In this document: positions 7,890 through 17,669 of the stretch, in pieces
How the letters are laid out: every line of letters begins with the position of its first letter
Numbering within the stretch: the first letter of the stretch is position 1
DNA from: Nautiliaceae bacterium
Lineage (GTDB): Bacteria > Campylobacterota > Campylobacteria > Campylobacterales > Nautiliaceae
Length of the DNA: 40,549 nt
Direction: 5' to 3'
NCBI GenBank assembly: GCA_027062285.1
Contig: JAMOTL010000047.1
Coordinates: forward strand, 1-40,549
Translations under genes and position numbers: made by a program
The notes under the pieces: model-generated
Told to the model about the DNA's origin: nothing
Seen by the model: the letters and a program-made list of their open reading frames with translations, nothing else
Database searches by the model: none

Positions 7890-9458
7890 TTAAATTTCAG
7901 CATAGCCCACACTAAGGGCTGCTTTTAAGTTTCTAAGTTCTTCTAACACTTCATCGTTTACATTATTATCGACGATAATTACAGCCATAGCCTGACCTTC
8001 ACGGTTTCTTCCAAGTCTAAAGTCTGCTATGTTTATATTGTGTTTTGCTAAAGTCATACCGACTTCCCCGATAACTCCCGGCACGTCTGTATTTTTAAAG
8101 AATATCATCTTACCTTTAGGTTCGAACTCTAAGTCAAATCCTTTAAATTCTACAACTCTTGGATGATTTTCAAGCATTGTACCGCTTATTGAGTATTCTC
8201 CGTCATCAGTAATAACTTTTATATTTACTAAATTCTTATAAGTTTCGTTTTTAGAAGATTTCACTTCTGTCTCGATTCCCTTTTCTTTTGCCAAAAATTC
8301 AGCATTAACATAATTTACACTGTCGGTAATATTTTTTAAAAGTCCCACAAGTGAAAATGTTAAAACGGATTTATCTTCTTTACTGATATCTCCGCTTAGA
8401 TTTATTTTTACTTTTTTTATAGGTTTATTAATAATCTGACTTAAAATATATCCCATTTTTTGAGAAAGTTCCAAATACTTAATCACCCATTCCGGAGTAT
8501 TGGCCGTATTTATAGGAAGATTAAGAGCGTTTGGATAGCTGCTGCCCCTAAGTGCCTCTATTATTGCTTCAGCCGCTTGTATGGCAATTCTTTCCTGAGA
8601 TTCTTTTGTATTTGCACCTATATGAGGTGTCACGGATGTATTTTCAAGTTCGAAAAACGGATGTTCCGTAACCGGTTCTTTTTCAAAGACGTCTATTCCT
8701 AGCCATCTGATTTTTCCGCTTTTAAGTCCTTCATAAACATCTTTTTCGTTATAAAGACCTCCTCTTGCGCAGTTAATCAAAACTACGCCGTCTTTCATTT
8801 TTTCAATCTCTTTTTTTGTAATCATATTGATTGTTTCAGGTGTTTTTGGCGTATGAATTGTAATAAAATCACATTTAAGTATTTCATCAAAATCAGTCGT
8901 ATATTTACATCCGAGATCGGTTGCTTTGCTAGGGTCTATATACGGGTCATATGCTATTACATCCATTTCAAGCGCTTTTGCTCTGATACCCACACGGCTT
9001 CCGATATTACCAAACCCGATAATTCCAAGCTTTTTACCGGCAAGTTCAATTCCAAGCCATTTTTCCCTGTTCCACTCATGCTCTTTTTTTAAATTCCATA
9101 CGGCATTGGTAAAACTTCTGGCAGCCGTTAAAAGATGAGCCATAGTAAGTTCAACCGCCGCTAACGTATTAGCCGTCGGTACATTCATTACAATAATACC
9201 TCTTTTCGAACATGCCTCAATATCTACATTATCGACACCTACACCCGCTCTAACAATTGCTTTTAATTTTTTTGCATGAGATAGAAACTTTTCATCAACT
9301 GGAGTCGGACTTCTTGTAATAACACCATCCGCATCTTCGATTATTTTTAAAAGTTCATCTTTTGGAGTTCTACTGGCATCTACAAGCTCAATATCTTTTG
9401 CTTTTCTTAGTATTTCCATTCCTGCTTCATGAATCGGGTCACAAACTACTACTTTCAT
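7890..9458 (-). CDS. serA: D-3-phosphoglycerate dehydrogenase
   Basis: A 522-residue enzyme of the long SerA form, catalysing the first committed step of serine synthesis with NAD. The NAD-binding motif GIIGFGNIGSRV, the D-2-hydroxyacid dehydrogenase signatures (INCARGGLYNE; the HPFFELENTSVTPHIG region with the catalytic histidine), an intervening domain and a C-terminal ACT domain (NTDVPGVIGEVGMTLAKHNI) are all visible. The ACT domain suggests feedback by serine. It follows a small membrane protein after one base and precedes efp. The order rpsA, membrane protein, serA is as I recall from C. jejuni. Confidence 0.96.
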   Translation of the reverse strand: MKVVVCDPIHEAGMEILRKAKDIELVDASRTPKDELLKIIEDADGVITRSPTPVDEKFLSHAKKLKAIVRAGVGVDNVDIEACSKRGIIVMNVPTANTLAAVELTMAHLLTAARSFTNAVWNLKKEHEWNREKWLGIELAGKKLGIIGFGNIGSRVGIRAKALEMDVIAYDPYIDPSKATDLGCKYTTDFDEILKCDFITIHTPKTPETINMITKKEIEKMKDGVVLINCARGGLYNEKDVYEGLKSGKIRWLGIDVFEKEPVTEHPFFELENTSVTPHIGANTKESQERIAIQAAEAIIEALRGSSYPNALNLPINTANTPEWVIKYLELSQKMGYILSQIINKPIKKVKINLSGDISKEDKSVLTFSLVGLLKNITDSVNYVNAEFLAKEKGIETEVKSSKNETYKNLVNIKVITDDGEYSISGTMLENHPRVVEFKGFDLEFEPKGKMIFFKNTDVPGVIGEVGMTLAKHNINIADFRLGRNREGQAMAVIIVDNNVNDEVLEELRNLKAALSVGYAEI

Positions 9459-9893
9459 TTATATCCTTTTTTTAATTTTTTCTATTTTTACGTTAAAGTT
9501 ATATTCTTTAAACAAGTTTAAAATTTTTTCGGCTTCAGCTAAACTTTTAAAAAGAATATAAACTTTTACACTTTTTTTTTCTTCAATTAAAGAATAAGCC
9601 AAATTATAATTATTTAACAAAGCTTTTAAATTAAAAAGCTCAAATCTGTCTTTTACTTTCAAAATTACACGATATAAAATAACTTTTCTAAAATTTCGAA
9701 AATCTATTTTCATATACAAAACCCTGGCCGGAAATTCATATATCGGCGGTTTTTTAATTTCTTCTTTTCTTTTTGGACTTAATTTAATTTCTTTTTTTTC
9801 TATTTTAACGGGCTTGGGAGTTGAAATTTTAACATAAACCACTCCCAAAAATAAAACCGTTAAAAAACTTAAGATATAAATAAAAATTTTCAT
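9459..9893 (-). CDS. Membrane-anchored protein with SPOR-like periplasmic domain (Cj0892c-type)
   Basis: A 144-residue protein of unknown function. Residues 1-22 are a single hydrophobic anchor (FIYILSFLTVLFLGVVYV); a basic proline-containing linker rich in Lys/Glu follows (about 25-52); the last ~75 residues alternate strands and helices in a beta-alpha-beta-beta-alpha-beta pattern like the SPOR fold. The ATG overlaps the rpsA stop as ATGA, so it is translationally coupled. A small protein in the same rpsA-serA position exists in C. jejuni, as I recall. Binding to denuded peptidoglycan would fit a SPOR domain, but that is inference from the secondary-structure pattern. Confidence 0.72.
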   Translation of the reverse strand: MKIFIYILSFLTVLFLGVVYVKISTPKPVKIEKKEIKLSPKRKEEIKKPPIYEFPARVLYMKIDFRNFRKVILYRVILKVKDRFELFNLKALLNNYNLAYSLIEEKKSVKVYILFKSLAEAEKILNLFKEYNFNVKIEKIKKRI

Positions 9894-11050
9894 TCGGCAA
9901 GTTTAATTCTGTCTCCGTTAATTTCAATTATCTTACCTATAAATTCATCTCCTATTTCATAATTTTTTTCATAATCTTCTTTTCTTACCAACGCTTCTAT
10001 ATCACCTAAGTCAATAAACATTCCGAAATCCGTTATATATTTAACTTTTCCTTTTATTTCATCACCTATCTGATGATCTTTGGCAAAAGCCTCATAAGGA
10101 TTAGGCATTGCGTCTTTTCTCGAAACGATAACTTTATTTTCTTCCGGGGAAATAGTTATAACTTTAAATTCCATTTTATCACCGATTTCAAAAATATCAC
10201 TGGCTTTTTCACCTTTTTTAAACGAAGCGAATTTATTAGGCATAAGAACGCTTATACCATCCACTTCTACAAATGCTCCTACATTAATGAATTTTGTGAT
10301 TATTCCTTCTACTATATCTCCGACCTTATATTTTTCGGCAAATTCCGCTGCCGGTTTCGTTAAAAGATGTTTTCTCGACACTCTGAGCTTCTCTTCTTCA
10401 GGATTTATTTCCACAATTTCAACTTCAATTTCTTCACCAAGCGTTAAATCGTTCTTACCGTCCCAGTTTATTTCACTTATATGTAAGAATCCTTCCACTC
10501 CATTTCCCAAATCTACGAAAGCCCCATAATCTGTCAAATGAGACACCGTAACTTTTACCCTGTCTCCGGGATTTAGATTTTTTACTTCATCCCACGGATT
10601 AGGAAGAACTTTTTTTATTGAAAACACTCTTCTCTCCGGGTCAATTAAAATCACTTCAATTTCATCACCCTCGTCAAAATATTTCTTGTGATCTATTTTT
10701 CTATAAAAAATTTCATCTCTCGGAACAAATCCGCTTATTCCGTCAATATCGATAACCAAACCGTTAGGTTTTACTTTCGTAACTTTTGCGCTAACGATTT
10801 TTCCATTAAGCTCTTCTATTTTTTTCTTTACATCGTTGAGATATGCTTTTCTATCTACAACTACTGAGTTTTGTTTAAATTCTTTTACTTTTGCTTTTAC
10901 GTTTTTTCCGATAACGCTTTCATCTTCTTTAAGTCCACTGAGACTTTTCGGCAAGAAAAATTCTACTCCATCTTTATTACCGACAAAGCCTCCTTTTATA
11001 ATTTTTTCTATTTGAAATTCAACTACGTCTCCGATATTCAATTTATTCAT
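9890..11050 (-). CDS. rpsA: 30S ribosomal protein S1 (five S1 domains)
   Basis: A 386-residue chain of five S1 OB-fold RNA-binding domains, at roughly residues 1-67, 80-150, 155-225, 235-310 and 320-386. Domains three to five carry the classical YGAFVDLGNGVEGFLH-type core. S1 helps mRNA dock on the 30S subunit. The frame is open to 11125, but that extension lies inside ispH and lacks homology; the ATG at 11050 has an AAGGA site, starts the first S1 domain, and overlaps the ispH stop as ATGA. The protein is shorter than the six-domain S1 of E. coli (557 residues). The end is a clean ATGA overlap with the next gene, so it does not look truncated. Confidence 0.92.
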   Translation of the reverse strand: MNKLNIGDVVEFQIEKIIKGGFVGNKDGVEFFLPKSLSGLKEDESVIGKNVKAKVKEFKQNSVVVDRKAYLNDVKKKIEELNGKIVSAKVTKVKPNGLVIDIDGISGFVPRDEIFYRKIDHKKYFDEGDEIEVILIDPERRVFSIKKVLPNPWDEVKNLNPGDRVKVTVSHLTDYGAFVDLGNGVEGFLHISEINWDGKNDLTLGEEIEVEIVEINPEEEKLRVSRKHLLTKPAAEFAEKYKVGDIVEGIITKFINVGAFVEVDGISVLMPNKFASFKKGEKASDIFEIGDKMEFKVITISPEENKVIVSRKDAMPNPYEAFAKDHQIGDEIKGKVKYITDFGMFIDLGDIEALVRKEDYEKNYEIGDEFIGKIIEINGDRIKLAE

Positions 11051-11877
11051 GTTACATCCTTTATCTTTGAGATTATTTTTTCGACAAGCCATTCCGGAGT
11101 AGAAGCTCCAGCACTTATTCCACACAGTTTTTTATTTTTAAACCATTCAGGATTTATTTCGTCTTCATTTTCAACCAGATAGCTCTCACAATTTTCTTTT
11201 GCTATATTATACAATTGTTTGGTGTTTGAAGAGTTTTTTCCACCGACTATTATCATTATATCCGCTTCTTTACTAAGTTCTCTTACAGCATCTTGATTTT
11301 CAAATGTTGCGTTACAAATGGTATTAAAAACTCTAACTTCTTTGTGATTTTCAATCAAAAAATTTGTAATTTTCAAATAATCAGTAAGTTTTCTTGTCGT
11401 TTGAGCTACAGTTGCTATTTTTTCTTTAAGTTTAATGTTTTTTAATTCTTCCGGAGTCAAAACTACAAAAACCCTATTATGAACGGCATAACTCATTACG
11501 CCTTGAATTTCCGGATGGTTTTTATCACCGAAGATAATGATATCATAACCTTCTTTGCTCATCTGTTCCACAATTTCCTGAGGTTTTTTTACAAAAGGGC
11601 ATGTAGCATCAATAACTTCCACCTGTTTTTCTTTCAATTTTTCAAGTCTGTCTCTAGGTATACCATGGGTTCTTACTATCACCCTTTTTATGTTTTTATT
11701 TATTTCATCAAGAGAATTTACAAATTTTACATTATAATTTTCAGCAAGTCTCTTAATTTCAAGAGGATTATGAATAAGAGGACCAAGAGTAACGGCATTT
11801 TGAGAATTTTCAGCTATTTCAACCGCTCTTTTTACCCCAAAACAAAACCCGTAACTTTTTGCTTTTTTAATCAGCAT
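11047..11877 (-). CDS. ispH: 4-hydroxy-3-methylbut-2-enyl diphosphate reductase
   Basis: A 276-residue enzyme of the last step of the MEP isoprenoid pathway, making IPP and DMAPP with a [4Fe-4S] cluster. The three cluster cysteines are at C12 (GFCFGV), C93 (DATCPFV) and C188 (NTICNAT); GGKNSSNT is the substrate-binding loop. The start overlaps aroA by 11 bases with a GAGGTGA site, and the end overlaps rpsA by four. Fusion of ispH with S1 domains occurs in some bacteria; here they are separate genes. No defects were seen. Confidence 0.96.
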   Translation of the reverse strand: MLIKKAKSYGFCFGVKRAVEIAENSQNAVTLGPLIHNPLEIKRLAENYNVKFVNSLDEINKNIKRVIVRTHGIPRDRLEKLKEKQVEVIDATCPFVKKPQEIVEQMSKEGYDIIIFGDKNHPEIQGVMSYAVHNRVFVVLTPEELKNIKLKEKIATVAQTTRKLTDYLKITNFLIENHKEVRVFNTICNATFENQDAVRELSKEADIMIIVGGKNSSNTKQLYNIAKENCESYLVENEDEINPEWFKNKKLCGISAGASTPEWLVEKIISKIKDVT

Positions 11878-13165
11878 CCATCACCTCAAAATCAGCTATT
11901 TTTTCAAATAGTTTAAAAAAATTAGGAAAAGATGTATAAATACTTTCGGCTTTTTGAATATCCATACCGCATAACAATCCTAAAACAGCGAAACTCATGG
12001 CAATTCTATGGTCTCCGTAAGAGTCGATTACTGCATTTTTAGGAACTCCGCCTATAATTTCAAAACCGTCTTCAAGCTCTCTTGCTTCAATACCGCATTT
12101 TTTAAGATTTTCCACCACCGCTTTTATTCTATCCGACTCTTTCACTCTTAATTCTTGTGCGTTTTTGACTATACTTTTTCCTTCAGCCACGGCCATTGCC
12201 ATGGCAAGTGCCGGTATTTCATCTATCAGCCATGGTATTTTTTCACTAACTTCAATGCTTTTTAATTTATTACCTTTTACGATAATATCTCCTACAGGTT
12301 CATATTTGTCTTCTTTTAATAAATATTCTATTTCAGCTCCCATTTTTTCCAAAACTTTATAAGCTTCTATTCTAGTAGGATTTAAAGTAATATTTTTTAT
12401 TATTGCGGTAGAATTGGTAATAGCGGCAGCAACAGCAAAGAAAAAAGCACTGCTCGGATCGTTTGGAACTTCAAATTTAAGAGGTGAAAGTTTTTTAATA
12501 AGAGGATAAACAGTGATTTCGCATGTAAGATCGGTATTGACATTGACATCAAGATCAGCACCCATACCTTTTAGCATTCTTTCGGTATGATCCCGGCTTA
12601 AAAAAGGTTCTTTATAAAAAGAAGGCTTATCGGCATTTAAAGCGGCTAAAATAAGAGCTGATTTTACTTGAGCTGAAGCAATTTTACTTTCATATTCGAA
12701 GCTTTTTAATTTTCCTCCTCTTATTCCAAGAGGCGCCAGATTTCCGTTTTCTCTTCCATCTACTTTTGCTCCGATTTTTCTTAGAGGTTCGGCTACTCTT
12801 TTCATAGGACGACGTCTTAAATATTCATCTCCGGTAAGCACGAAAAAACCGTCAATTCCGGCTAAAAGCCCCATATATATTCTGATAGTAGTCCCGCTAT
12901 TTCCACAATATAAAATATCATCGGCTTCTTTTAATTCTTTTGGTGCTTTTATTTTTATAACATTGCCGTCATCTTTAACTTCAGCTCCTAAAGCCTTCGC
13001 AATTTCTAAAGAATTAAGAGTATCTTCTGCCCGAAGATAATTCTTTATTTCATTAACACCTTCTGTCAATAAAGAAAAAATCGCACATCTGTGCGATATA
13101 GATTTATCAGCATCAACTACAAATTCTTCTTCAAATCTGTTACCGCCTTTAACTATTAACCTCAT
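11867..13165 (-). CDS. aroA: 3-phosphoshikimate 1-carboxyvinyltransferase (EPSP synthase)
   Basis: A 432-residue enzyme that joins shikimate-3-phosphate and PEP, the sixth step of the shikimate pathway. Motifs include [14 protein letters not shown] at the N-terminus, [34 protein letters not shown] and, near the end, [15 protein letters not shown]. The pair of inverse alpha/beta domains and the length are normal. The gene overlaps pheT by ATGA and ispH by 11 bases. aroE of the same pathway is in the other minus-strand block near 19 kb. Confidence 0.96.
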   Translation of the reverse strand: MRLIVKGGNRFEEEFVVDADKSISHRCAIFSLLTEGVNEIKNYLRAEDTLNSLEIAKALGAEVKDDGNVIKIKAPKELKEADDILYCGNSGTTIRIYMGLLAGIDGFFVLTGDEYLRRRPMKRVAEPLRKIGAKVDGRENGNLAPLGIRGGKLKSFEYESKIASAQVKSALILAALNADKPSFYKEPFLSRDHTERMLKGMGADLDVNVNTDLTCEITVYPLIKKLSPLKFEVPNDPSSAFFFAVAAAITNSTAIIKNITLNPTRIEAYKVLEKMGAEIEYLLKEDKYEPVGDIIVKGNKLKSIEVSEKIPWLIDEIPALAMAMAVAEGKSIVKNAQELRVKESDRIKAVVENLKKCGIEARELEDGFEIIGGVPKNAVIDSYGDHRIAMSFAVLGLLCGMDIQKAESIYTSFPNFFKLFEKIADFEVMDAD

Positions 13166-15408
13166 CTAAGCTTAATTCCTTTTTCTTCTAAAGTTTTTAA
13201 AATTTTTTCCATTATATCATTAATTTCATTTTCTTGTAAAGTTTTATCGGCCTGAAGTATAAATCTTATTGTAAGAGAATTTTTATCTCCCAAATCGTAA
13301 ATATCAATAGGATAAAAATCTTTAAGTTCATCTATTCCCAAAGAATTTATTATCTCAAAAATCTCTTTATAAGTCATATTTTTATCTACAACAAGACTCA
13401 AATCCCTTGTTACTTTAGGAAATTTTATAATATCTTCCGCAAGCTTTCTTGTTTTATTTAACATTTCCAAATCTATCTCGGCAAAATAAGTATCGTCAAT
13501 ATCGAATTCTTTAGCGATTTTCGGATGAAGTTTGGCTAATACTCCTATTGGTTTTCCGTCTTTGATTATTTTCGCGTTTTGATACGGATGAGCTATCGGA
13601 TGAAAATCATTTTCTTCAAGTTTAACATCTCCGAAAACCTGAGAAATTTTATCTACCAAAAATTTAAAATCCACTCTTTCCGGTTTTCCGTGATTTTTCG
13701 GATTTTCATAATCAGCCTGTCCGTTTACGACAAATGCCATTTTTTTATATTCATTCCTGTTTTTATCGTATACACTTCCTATCGTTGTAAGATATATCCT
13801 TTTATAACCGTTTGCCTTATTAAACTTAATATCATCCAATAACTGTAATAAAAGAGTCGTTCTTAGCGTATTGAGTTCATTAGCTATAGGATTAAGCAAA
13901 TCCAAATGCTCATCAACGATATCAAAACCGAATTTTTGGAGTCTTTCTTTATTATCAAAAACAAAATGTATCACTTCATAAAATCCGGTTGCCACAGCTT
14001 TAGTTTTTAATTCTTTTTCAAATTCGAGTTCTTCCATAACTTCATTCGTTCTGTCCGCTTCTTTAAATTCAAGCGGCTTACTTTGAATCTTGTCAATGCC
14101 GTATATTCTTAAAACTTCTTCGGCAATATCTTGAATGTTTTCTATATCGCTTCTAAAGATAGGAACTTTTACTTTTATATTTTCGTCACTTATATTTACT
14201 ATTTCGAATTGAAGTTTTTTCAGTATTTCTACAACTGATTTTTCATCAATTTCATATCCTATGATTTTTTGAATTTCTTCAATATTCACATTTATGATTT
14301 TTTCAGGAATATCATTTGATAAATCTATCTCTCCGCCGTATACAGGAAGATTTATTTCATTAAGAAAATAATTCATTCCGAATTCTAAATCCGTTTCACT
14401 TCCTCTGCTCGCTCTGAAAAAATATTCATCGGTTTTAAGATTTTTCAAAAATACAATTTCACTTACATATTTCGGATCAATATAATTAGCATTGATTATA
14501 TATTTACCATTTTCTTCTATATTTATATCATTTTTAATTCCTACAAGATATTTACCATAACATTTAAAGATATCGACACCGTCCTCATTCGTTAACTCAC
14601 ACTCCCCGATATTACCTGCCACTAACAGAACTCCCGTGGCATGCATCGCATATTTTACATACGAATCTATAATATTTTTAGATTCTTCTCCCACCAATGC
14701 CAATCTGTAATCAATTTTTAATTTCGGATTCACTTTACCTTCGAAAGCTTTTATCAAGTGGGAAGACTTTTTAGCTTCATTTTTTAAAACATTTACAATT
14801 CTTCCTATTCCTTCAGGCAATTCTTCAAAATTAAATTCCAGAGTTTTTAAATTTCTATTTAATCCCGCACTTAATTCTCTGGCTATCCCGTAAACACTAA
14901 AACAGTCTCCTCTGTTCGCCGTTACGCCCAATTCAATTATTTCATCATTAAGATATTTTCCAACATATTCTCCAATATTTAATTCACCTAAAGAGTTATC
15001 AAGTACCAATATACCTTCATGAAAATCCGGGAGGCCTATTTCTCTTGCGGCACAAATCATTCCCAGAGATTCGACGCCTCTTAATTTCGCCTTTTTTATT
15101 TTAAAGTCACCCGGAAGCACAGCACCTGTTTTTGCCACGGGTACCAGTTGACCGGCCGCTACATTTTTAGCGCCACAAACGATTTGAAGTTCTTCATCTC
15201 CCACATTTACCCTACATACGTTTAATTTATCCGCATTCGGGTGTTTATGACATTCTATAACTTCTCCGACGACTACATTTTGAGGAATTTCTATTTTTTT
15301 ATAACCTTCGACTTCCTGTCCTATTCTGTTTAAAGTATTTATTATCTCTTTGGTAGAAACACCTTCTAAATCAATAAATTCTTCCAGCCATCTTCTCGTC
15401 ACTATCAT
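13162..15408 (-). CDS. pheT: Phenylalanyl-tRNA synthetase beta subunit
   Basis: A 748-residue subunit of the (alpha-beta)2 enzyme that charges tRNA-Phe. It begins with an EMAP/tRNA-binding OB domain (about 39-150, [17 protein letters not shown]), then the B1 and B3/B4 region, a B5 domain ([25 protein letters not shown] split across its end), a catalytic-like core and a C-terminal ferredoxin-fold anticodon-binding domain ([13 protein letters not shown]). It is shorter than E. coli PheT (795). The B3/B4 editing domain is poorly conserved: the region equivalent to GQPLHAFD reads GVLLVAGN. It overlaps pheS and aroA by four bases each. The name is secure; loss of proofreading is an inference treated in the findings. 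Confidence 0.95.
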   Translation of the reverse strand: MIVTRRWLEEFIDLEGVSTKEIINTLNRIGQEVEGYKKIEIPQNVVVGEVIECHKHPNADKLNVCRVNVGDEELQIVCGAKNVAAGQLVPVAKTGAVLPGDFKIKKAKLRGVESLGMICAAREIGLPDFHEGILVLDNSLGELNIGEYVGKYLNDEIIELGVTANRGDCFSVYGIARELSAGLNRNLKTLEFNFEELPEGIGRIVNVLKNEAKKSSHLIKAFEGKVNPKLKIDYRLALVGEESKNIIDSYVKYAMHATGVLLVAGNIGECELTNEDGVDIFKCYGKYLVGIKNDINIEENGKYIINANYIDPKYVSEIVFLKNLKTDEYFFRASRGSETDLEFGMNYFLNEINLPVYGGEIDLSNDIPEKIINVNIEEIQKIIGYEIDEKSVVEILKKLQFEIVNISDENIKVKVPIFRSDIENIQDIAEEVLRIYGIDKIQSKPLEFKEADRTNEVMEELEFEKELKTKAVATGFYEVIHFVFDNKERLQKFGFDIVDEHLDLLNPIANELNTLRTTLLLQLLDDIKFNKANGYKRIYLTTIGSVYDKNRNEYKKMAFVVNGQADYENPKNHGKPERVDFKFLVDKISQVFGDVKLEENDFHPIAHPYQNAKIIKDGKPIGVLAKLHPKIAKEFDIDDTYFAEIDLEMLNKTRKLAEDIIKFPKVTRDLSLVVDKNMTYKEIFEIINSLGIDELKDFYPIDIYDLGDKNSLTIRFILQADKTLQENEINDIMEKILKTLEEKGIKLR

Positions 15409-16388
15409 TTGAACTGCTCCATAAGTCTTATATCTCCTTCATACATACTTCTTAAATCATTTATTCTGTTTAACAACATAGCAAACCTTTCGACTCCGAG
15501 ACCAAAAGCATAACCGCTGACATCATCATACCCTACCGCTTTAAAAACATTAGGATCAACTACACCGCATCCTAAAACTTCAAGCCAACCCGTATGAGAG
15601 CACACCCTACATCCTTCGCCTTTACAGAAAATACAGCTTATATCAACTTCCGCACTCGGTTCCGTAAAAGGGAAAAACGAAGGTCTGAATCTGACTTTAA
15701 CGTCTCCGAACATATGAACTAAGAACGCTTCAAGAATAAATTTTAAATTCGCAAAGCTAACTTTTCCTTTTTCATCTACAACCAAACCTTCTACCTGATG
15801 AAACATAGGAGTATGGGTTAAATCATAATCTCTTCTGAAAACCGCTCCGGGACTTATCATTCTAATCGGAGGTTTTTGTTTTAGCATAGTTCTTATTTGG
15901 ACAGGTGACGTGTGAGTCCTAAGTAGTGAACCGTCTTTAAAATAAAATGTATCTTGCATATCCCTTGCCGGATGATATTTAGGAAGATTTAAAGCTTCAA
16001 AATTGTGAAAATCATCTTCTACAAGGGGACCTTCTTCCACTGAAAAATTTAATTTAGTAAAAAAATCGATAATTTTATTCATTGTATCGGTTATAGGATG
16101 TATAGCTCCTGTAGGTTTCGGATTAAAAAGTGTTACGTCTATTTTTTCACTTTTAAGTTTTTCTTCTAAAAGTTTTTCTTCAAGTTCCGCTTTTTTCTGA
16201 GCTATTAAATTAGTAACTTTTTCTTTCAGTTCGTTTAATTCTTTAGCAACTTTCTTTTTTTCTTCAGGAGCCAAATTTTTAAGTTCTTTAAATTTTTGTG
16301 TAATAATACCGTTTCTACCTAAAAGCTTTATTCTTATTTTTTCAAGTTCATCCAAACTAATGGCATTCTTAATTTCGCTTAAATCCAC
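15405..16388 (-). CDS. pheS: Phenylalanyl-tRNA synthetase alpha subunit
   Basis: The catalytic subunit of PheRS, with an N-terminal coiled coil (about 1-90, Lys/Glu-rich) and a class II synthetase core: [13 protein letters not shown], the motif 2 loop [19 protein letters not shown], and motif 3 [12 protein letters not shown] four-cysteine loop ([12 protein letters not shown]) near residue 255 may bind zinc. The frame begins with TTG at 16391 immediately followed by GTG at 16388. AAGGAG lies two bases from the TTG and five from the GTG, so the GTG (327 residues) is the more likely start. It is the first gene of the twelve-gene block and is divergent from hinT, with a promoter in between. Confidence 0.95.
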   Translation of the reverse strand: MDLSEIKNAISLDELEKIRIKLLGRNGIITQKFKELKNLAPEEKKKVAKELNELKEKVTNLIAQKKAELEEKLLEEKLKSEKIDVTLFNPKPTGAIHPITDTMNKIIDFFTKLNFSVEEGPLVEDDFHNFEALNLPKYHPARDMQDTFYFKDGSLLRTHTSPVQIRTMLKQKPPIRMISPGAVFRRDYDLTHTPMFHQVEGLVVDEKGKVSFANLKFILEAFLVHMFGDVKVRFRPSFFPFTEPSAEVDISCIFCKGEGCRVCSHTGWLEVLGCGVVDPNVFKAVGYDDVSGYAFGLGVERFAMLLNRINDLRSMYEGDIRLMEQFK

Positions 16389-16411
16389 CAAAACTCCTTA
16401 AAATTTTTGGA

Positions 16412-16418
16412 TATAATA
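16412..16418. promoter_or_regulatory. Overlapping divergent -10 elements, pheS and hinT
   Basis: On the plus strand TATAAT (16412-16417) lies 23 bases before hinT; on the minus strand TATTAT (16413-16418) lies at the right distance before pheS. The two boxes overlap by five bases in a ~50-base divergent gap. No convincing -35 boxes were seen. Confidence 0.55.
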
Positions 16419-16440
16419 CCAAAAAAAAAGGAGCCTTTCA

Positions 16441-16776
16441 ATGGAATGTATTTTCTGCAAAATAGTCAAAGGTGAAATACCGAGCAAAAAAGTTTTAGAA
16501 AATGAAAAGTTCTTAGCTTTTCACGATATTAATCCGATAGCACCCGTACACGTACTTATAATACCAAAAGAACACTATGAAAAATTCAACGACACACCTA
16601 ATGAAATTTTCTGTGAAATGGCTGATTTTATTAAAAATGTTGCGAAAGAATTAAATATCACCGATTACAGACTTATTACAAATAACGGAAGTAACGCCGG
16701 TCAAGAAGTGTTTCATCTACACGTTCATATGGTATCCAACCCAAACGGCAAACTTAAATGGCCTAAACTTGTATAA
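16441..16776 (+). CDS. HIT-family (HINT-like) nucleotide hydrolase
   Basis: A 111-residue histidine-triad protein. The catalytic HxHxH is at H92, H94 and H96 (FHLHVHM), with IIPKEH at 41-45 and CIFC near the N-terminus (C3, C6), which in related proteins helps bind zinc. HINT-type members hydrolyse adenosine phosphoramidates and similar AMP conjugates in the cytosol. An AAGGAG site precedes the ATG. It leads a three-gene plus-strand set with nfo (nine bases on) and murA, divergent from pheS as in C. jejuni from memory. The true substrate is unknown. Confidence 0.92.
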   Translation: MECIFCKIVKGEIPSKKVLENEKFLAFHDINPIAPVHVLIIPKEHYEKFNDTPNEIFCEMADFIKNVAKELNITDYRLITNNGSNAGQEVFHLHVHMVSNPNGKLKWPKLV

Positions 16777-16785
16777 GGTTATTTA

Positions 16786-17628
16786 ATGAAATTTATCGGA
16801 GCACATGTCAGCGCCGCAGGCGGAGTAGAAAACGCGGTAAAAAACGCGGTGGAAATAGGAGCGAATGGATTTGCGCTTTTTACAAAAAACCAAAGACAAT
16901 GGAAAGCAAAACCGCTCAGCGAAAAAAGTAAAATAAAATTTAATGAATGGATGGAAGAACACGGCTTTTGTAAAGAAGCCGTACTTCCGCACGATAGTTA
17001 TTTAATAAATCTCGGTCATCCAGAAAAAGAAAAAAGAGAAAAATCTTTAGAAGCTTTCATAGACGAAGCAAGAAGAGTTGAAGAACTTGGTCTTTTATAT
17101 CTCAATTTTCATCCGGGAAGTCATTTAAAAAAAATAAGTGAAGAAGAATGTCTGGATTTAATTAGCGAGAGTGTAAATTTTGCCATTAAAGAAACTGAAT
17201 CATGTGTTTTTGTTATCGAAACTACCGCCGGTCAGGGAAGTAATTTAGGCTATAAATTTGAACATTTGGCATATATAATAGATAATATTGAAGATAAAGA
17301 GAGAATAGGAGTATGTATAGATACTGCACATATTTTTGCCGCAGGCTATGATATCAGAACTAAAGACGCATACGAAAAAACCATGAAAGAATTTGATAAA
17401 ATAATAGGATTCCGATTCCTTAAAGGAATGCATATAAACGATTCGAAAGCAAAATTCGCAAGCCGTGTAGATAGACACCATTCTTTAGGTAAAGGTGAAA
17501 TCGGACTTGACGCTTTTAAATTTATTATGCAAGACAAAAGAATTGACAACATACCTCTTATTCTTGAAACAATTGATCCTGATATCTGGGCAGAGGAAAT
17601 AAAACTTCTAAGAAGCTTTGAAAGCTAA
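16786..17628 (+). CDS. nfo: Endonuclease IV (AP endonuclease)
   Basis: A 280-residue TIM-barrel enzyme that cuts DNA 5' to abasic sites in base-excision repair. The three-zinc site residues are visible in family motifs: [10 protein letters not shown] at the N-terminus, [56 protein letters not shown] and the C-terminal LILETIDP. The length matches E. coli Nfo. The gene follows the HIT gene after nine bases. A short AGCTTT-G-AAAGCT repeat at the 3' end is too small to call a terminator. Confidence 0.96.
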   Translation: MKFIGAHVSAAGGVENAVKNAVEIGANGFALFTKNQRQWKAKPLSEKSKIKFNEWMEEHGFCKEAVLPHDSYLINLGHPEKEKREKSLEAFIDEARRVEELGLLYLNFHPGSHLKKISEEECLDLISESVNFAIKETESCVFVIETTAGQGSNLGYKFEHLAYIIDNIEDKERIGVCIDTAHIFAAGYDIRTKDAYEKTMKEFDKIIGFRFLKGMHINDSKAKFASRVDRHHSLGKGEIGLDAFKFIMQDKRIDNIPLILETIDPDIWAEEIKLLRSFES

Positions 17629-17669
17629 ATATCATTTTTTATTAATAAAATTTCGAAAAAAGGCCATAA

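Noticed and set aside
11051-11125. N-terminal extension of ribosomal protein S1
   Set aside because: The 25 extra residues lie inside ispH, lack S1 similarity, and the ATG at 11050 has a good AAGGA site with an ATGA overlap.
17606-17630. Palindrome at the 3' end of nfo as a terminator
   Set aside because: The stem is only five or six A/T-rich bases with almost no loop, and murA follows closely on the same strand.
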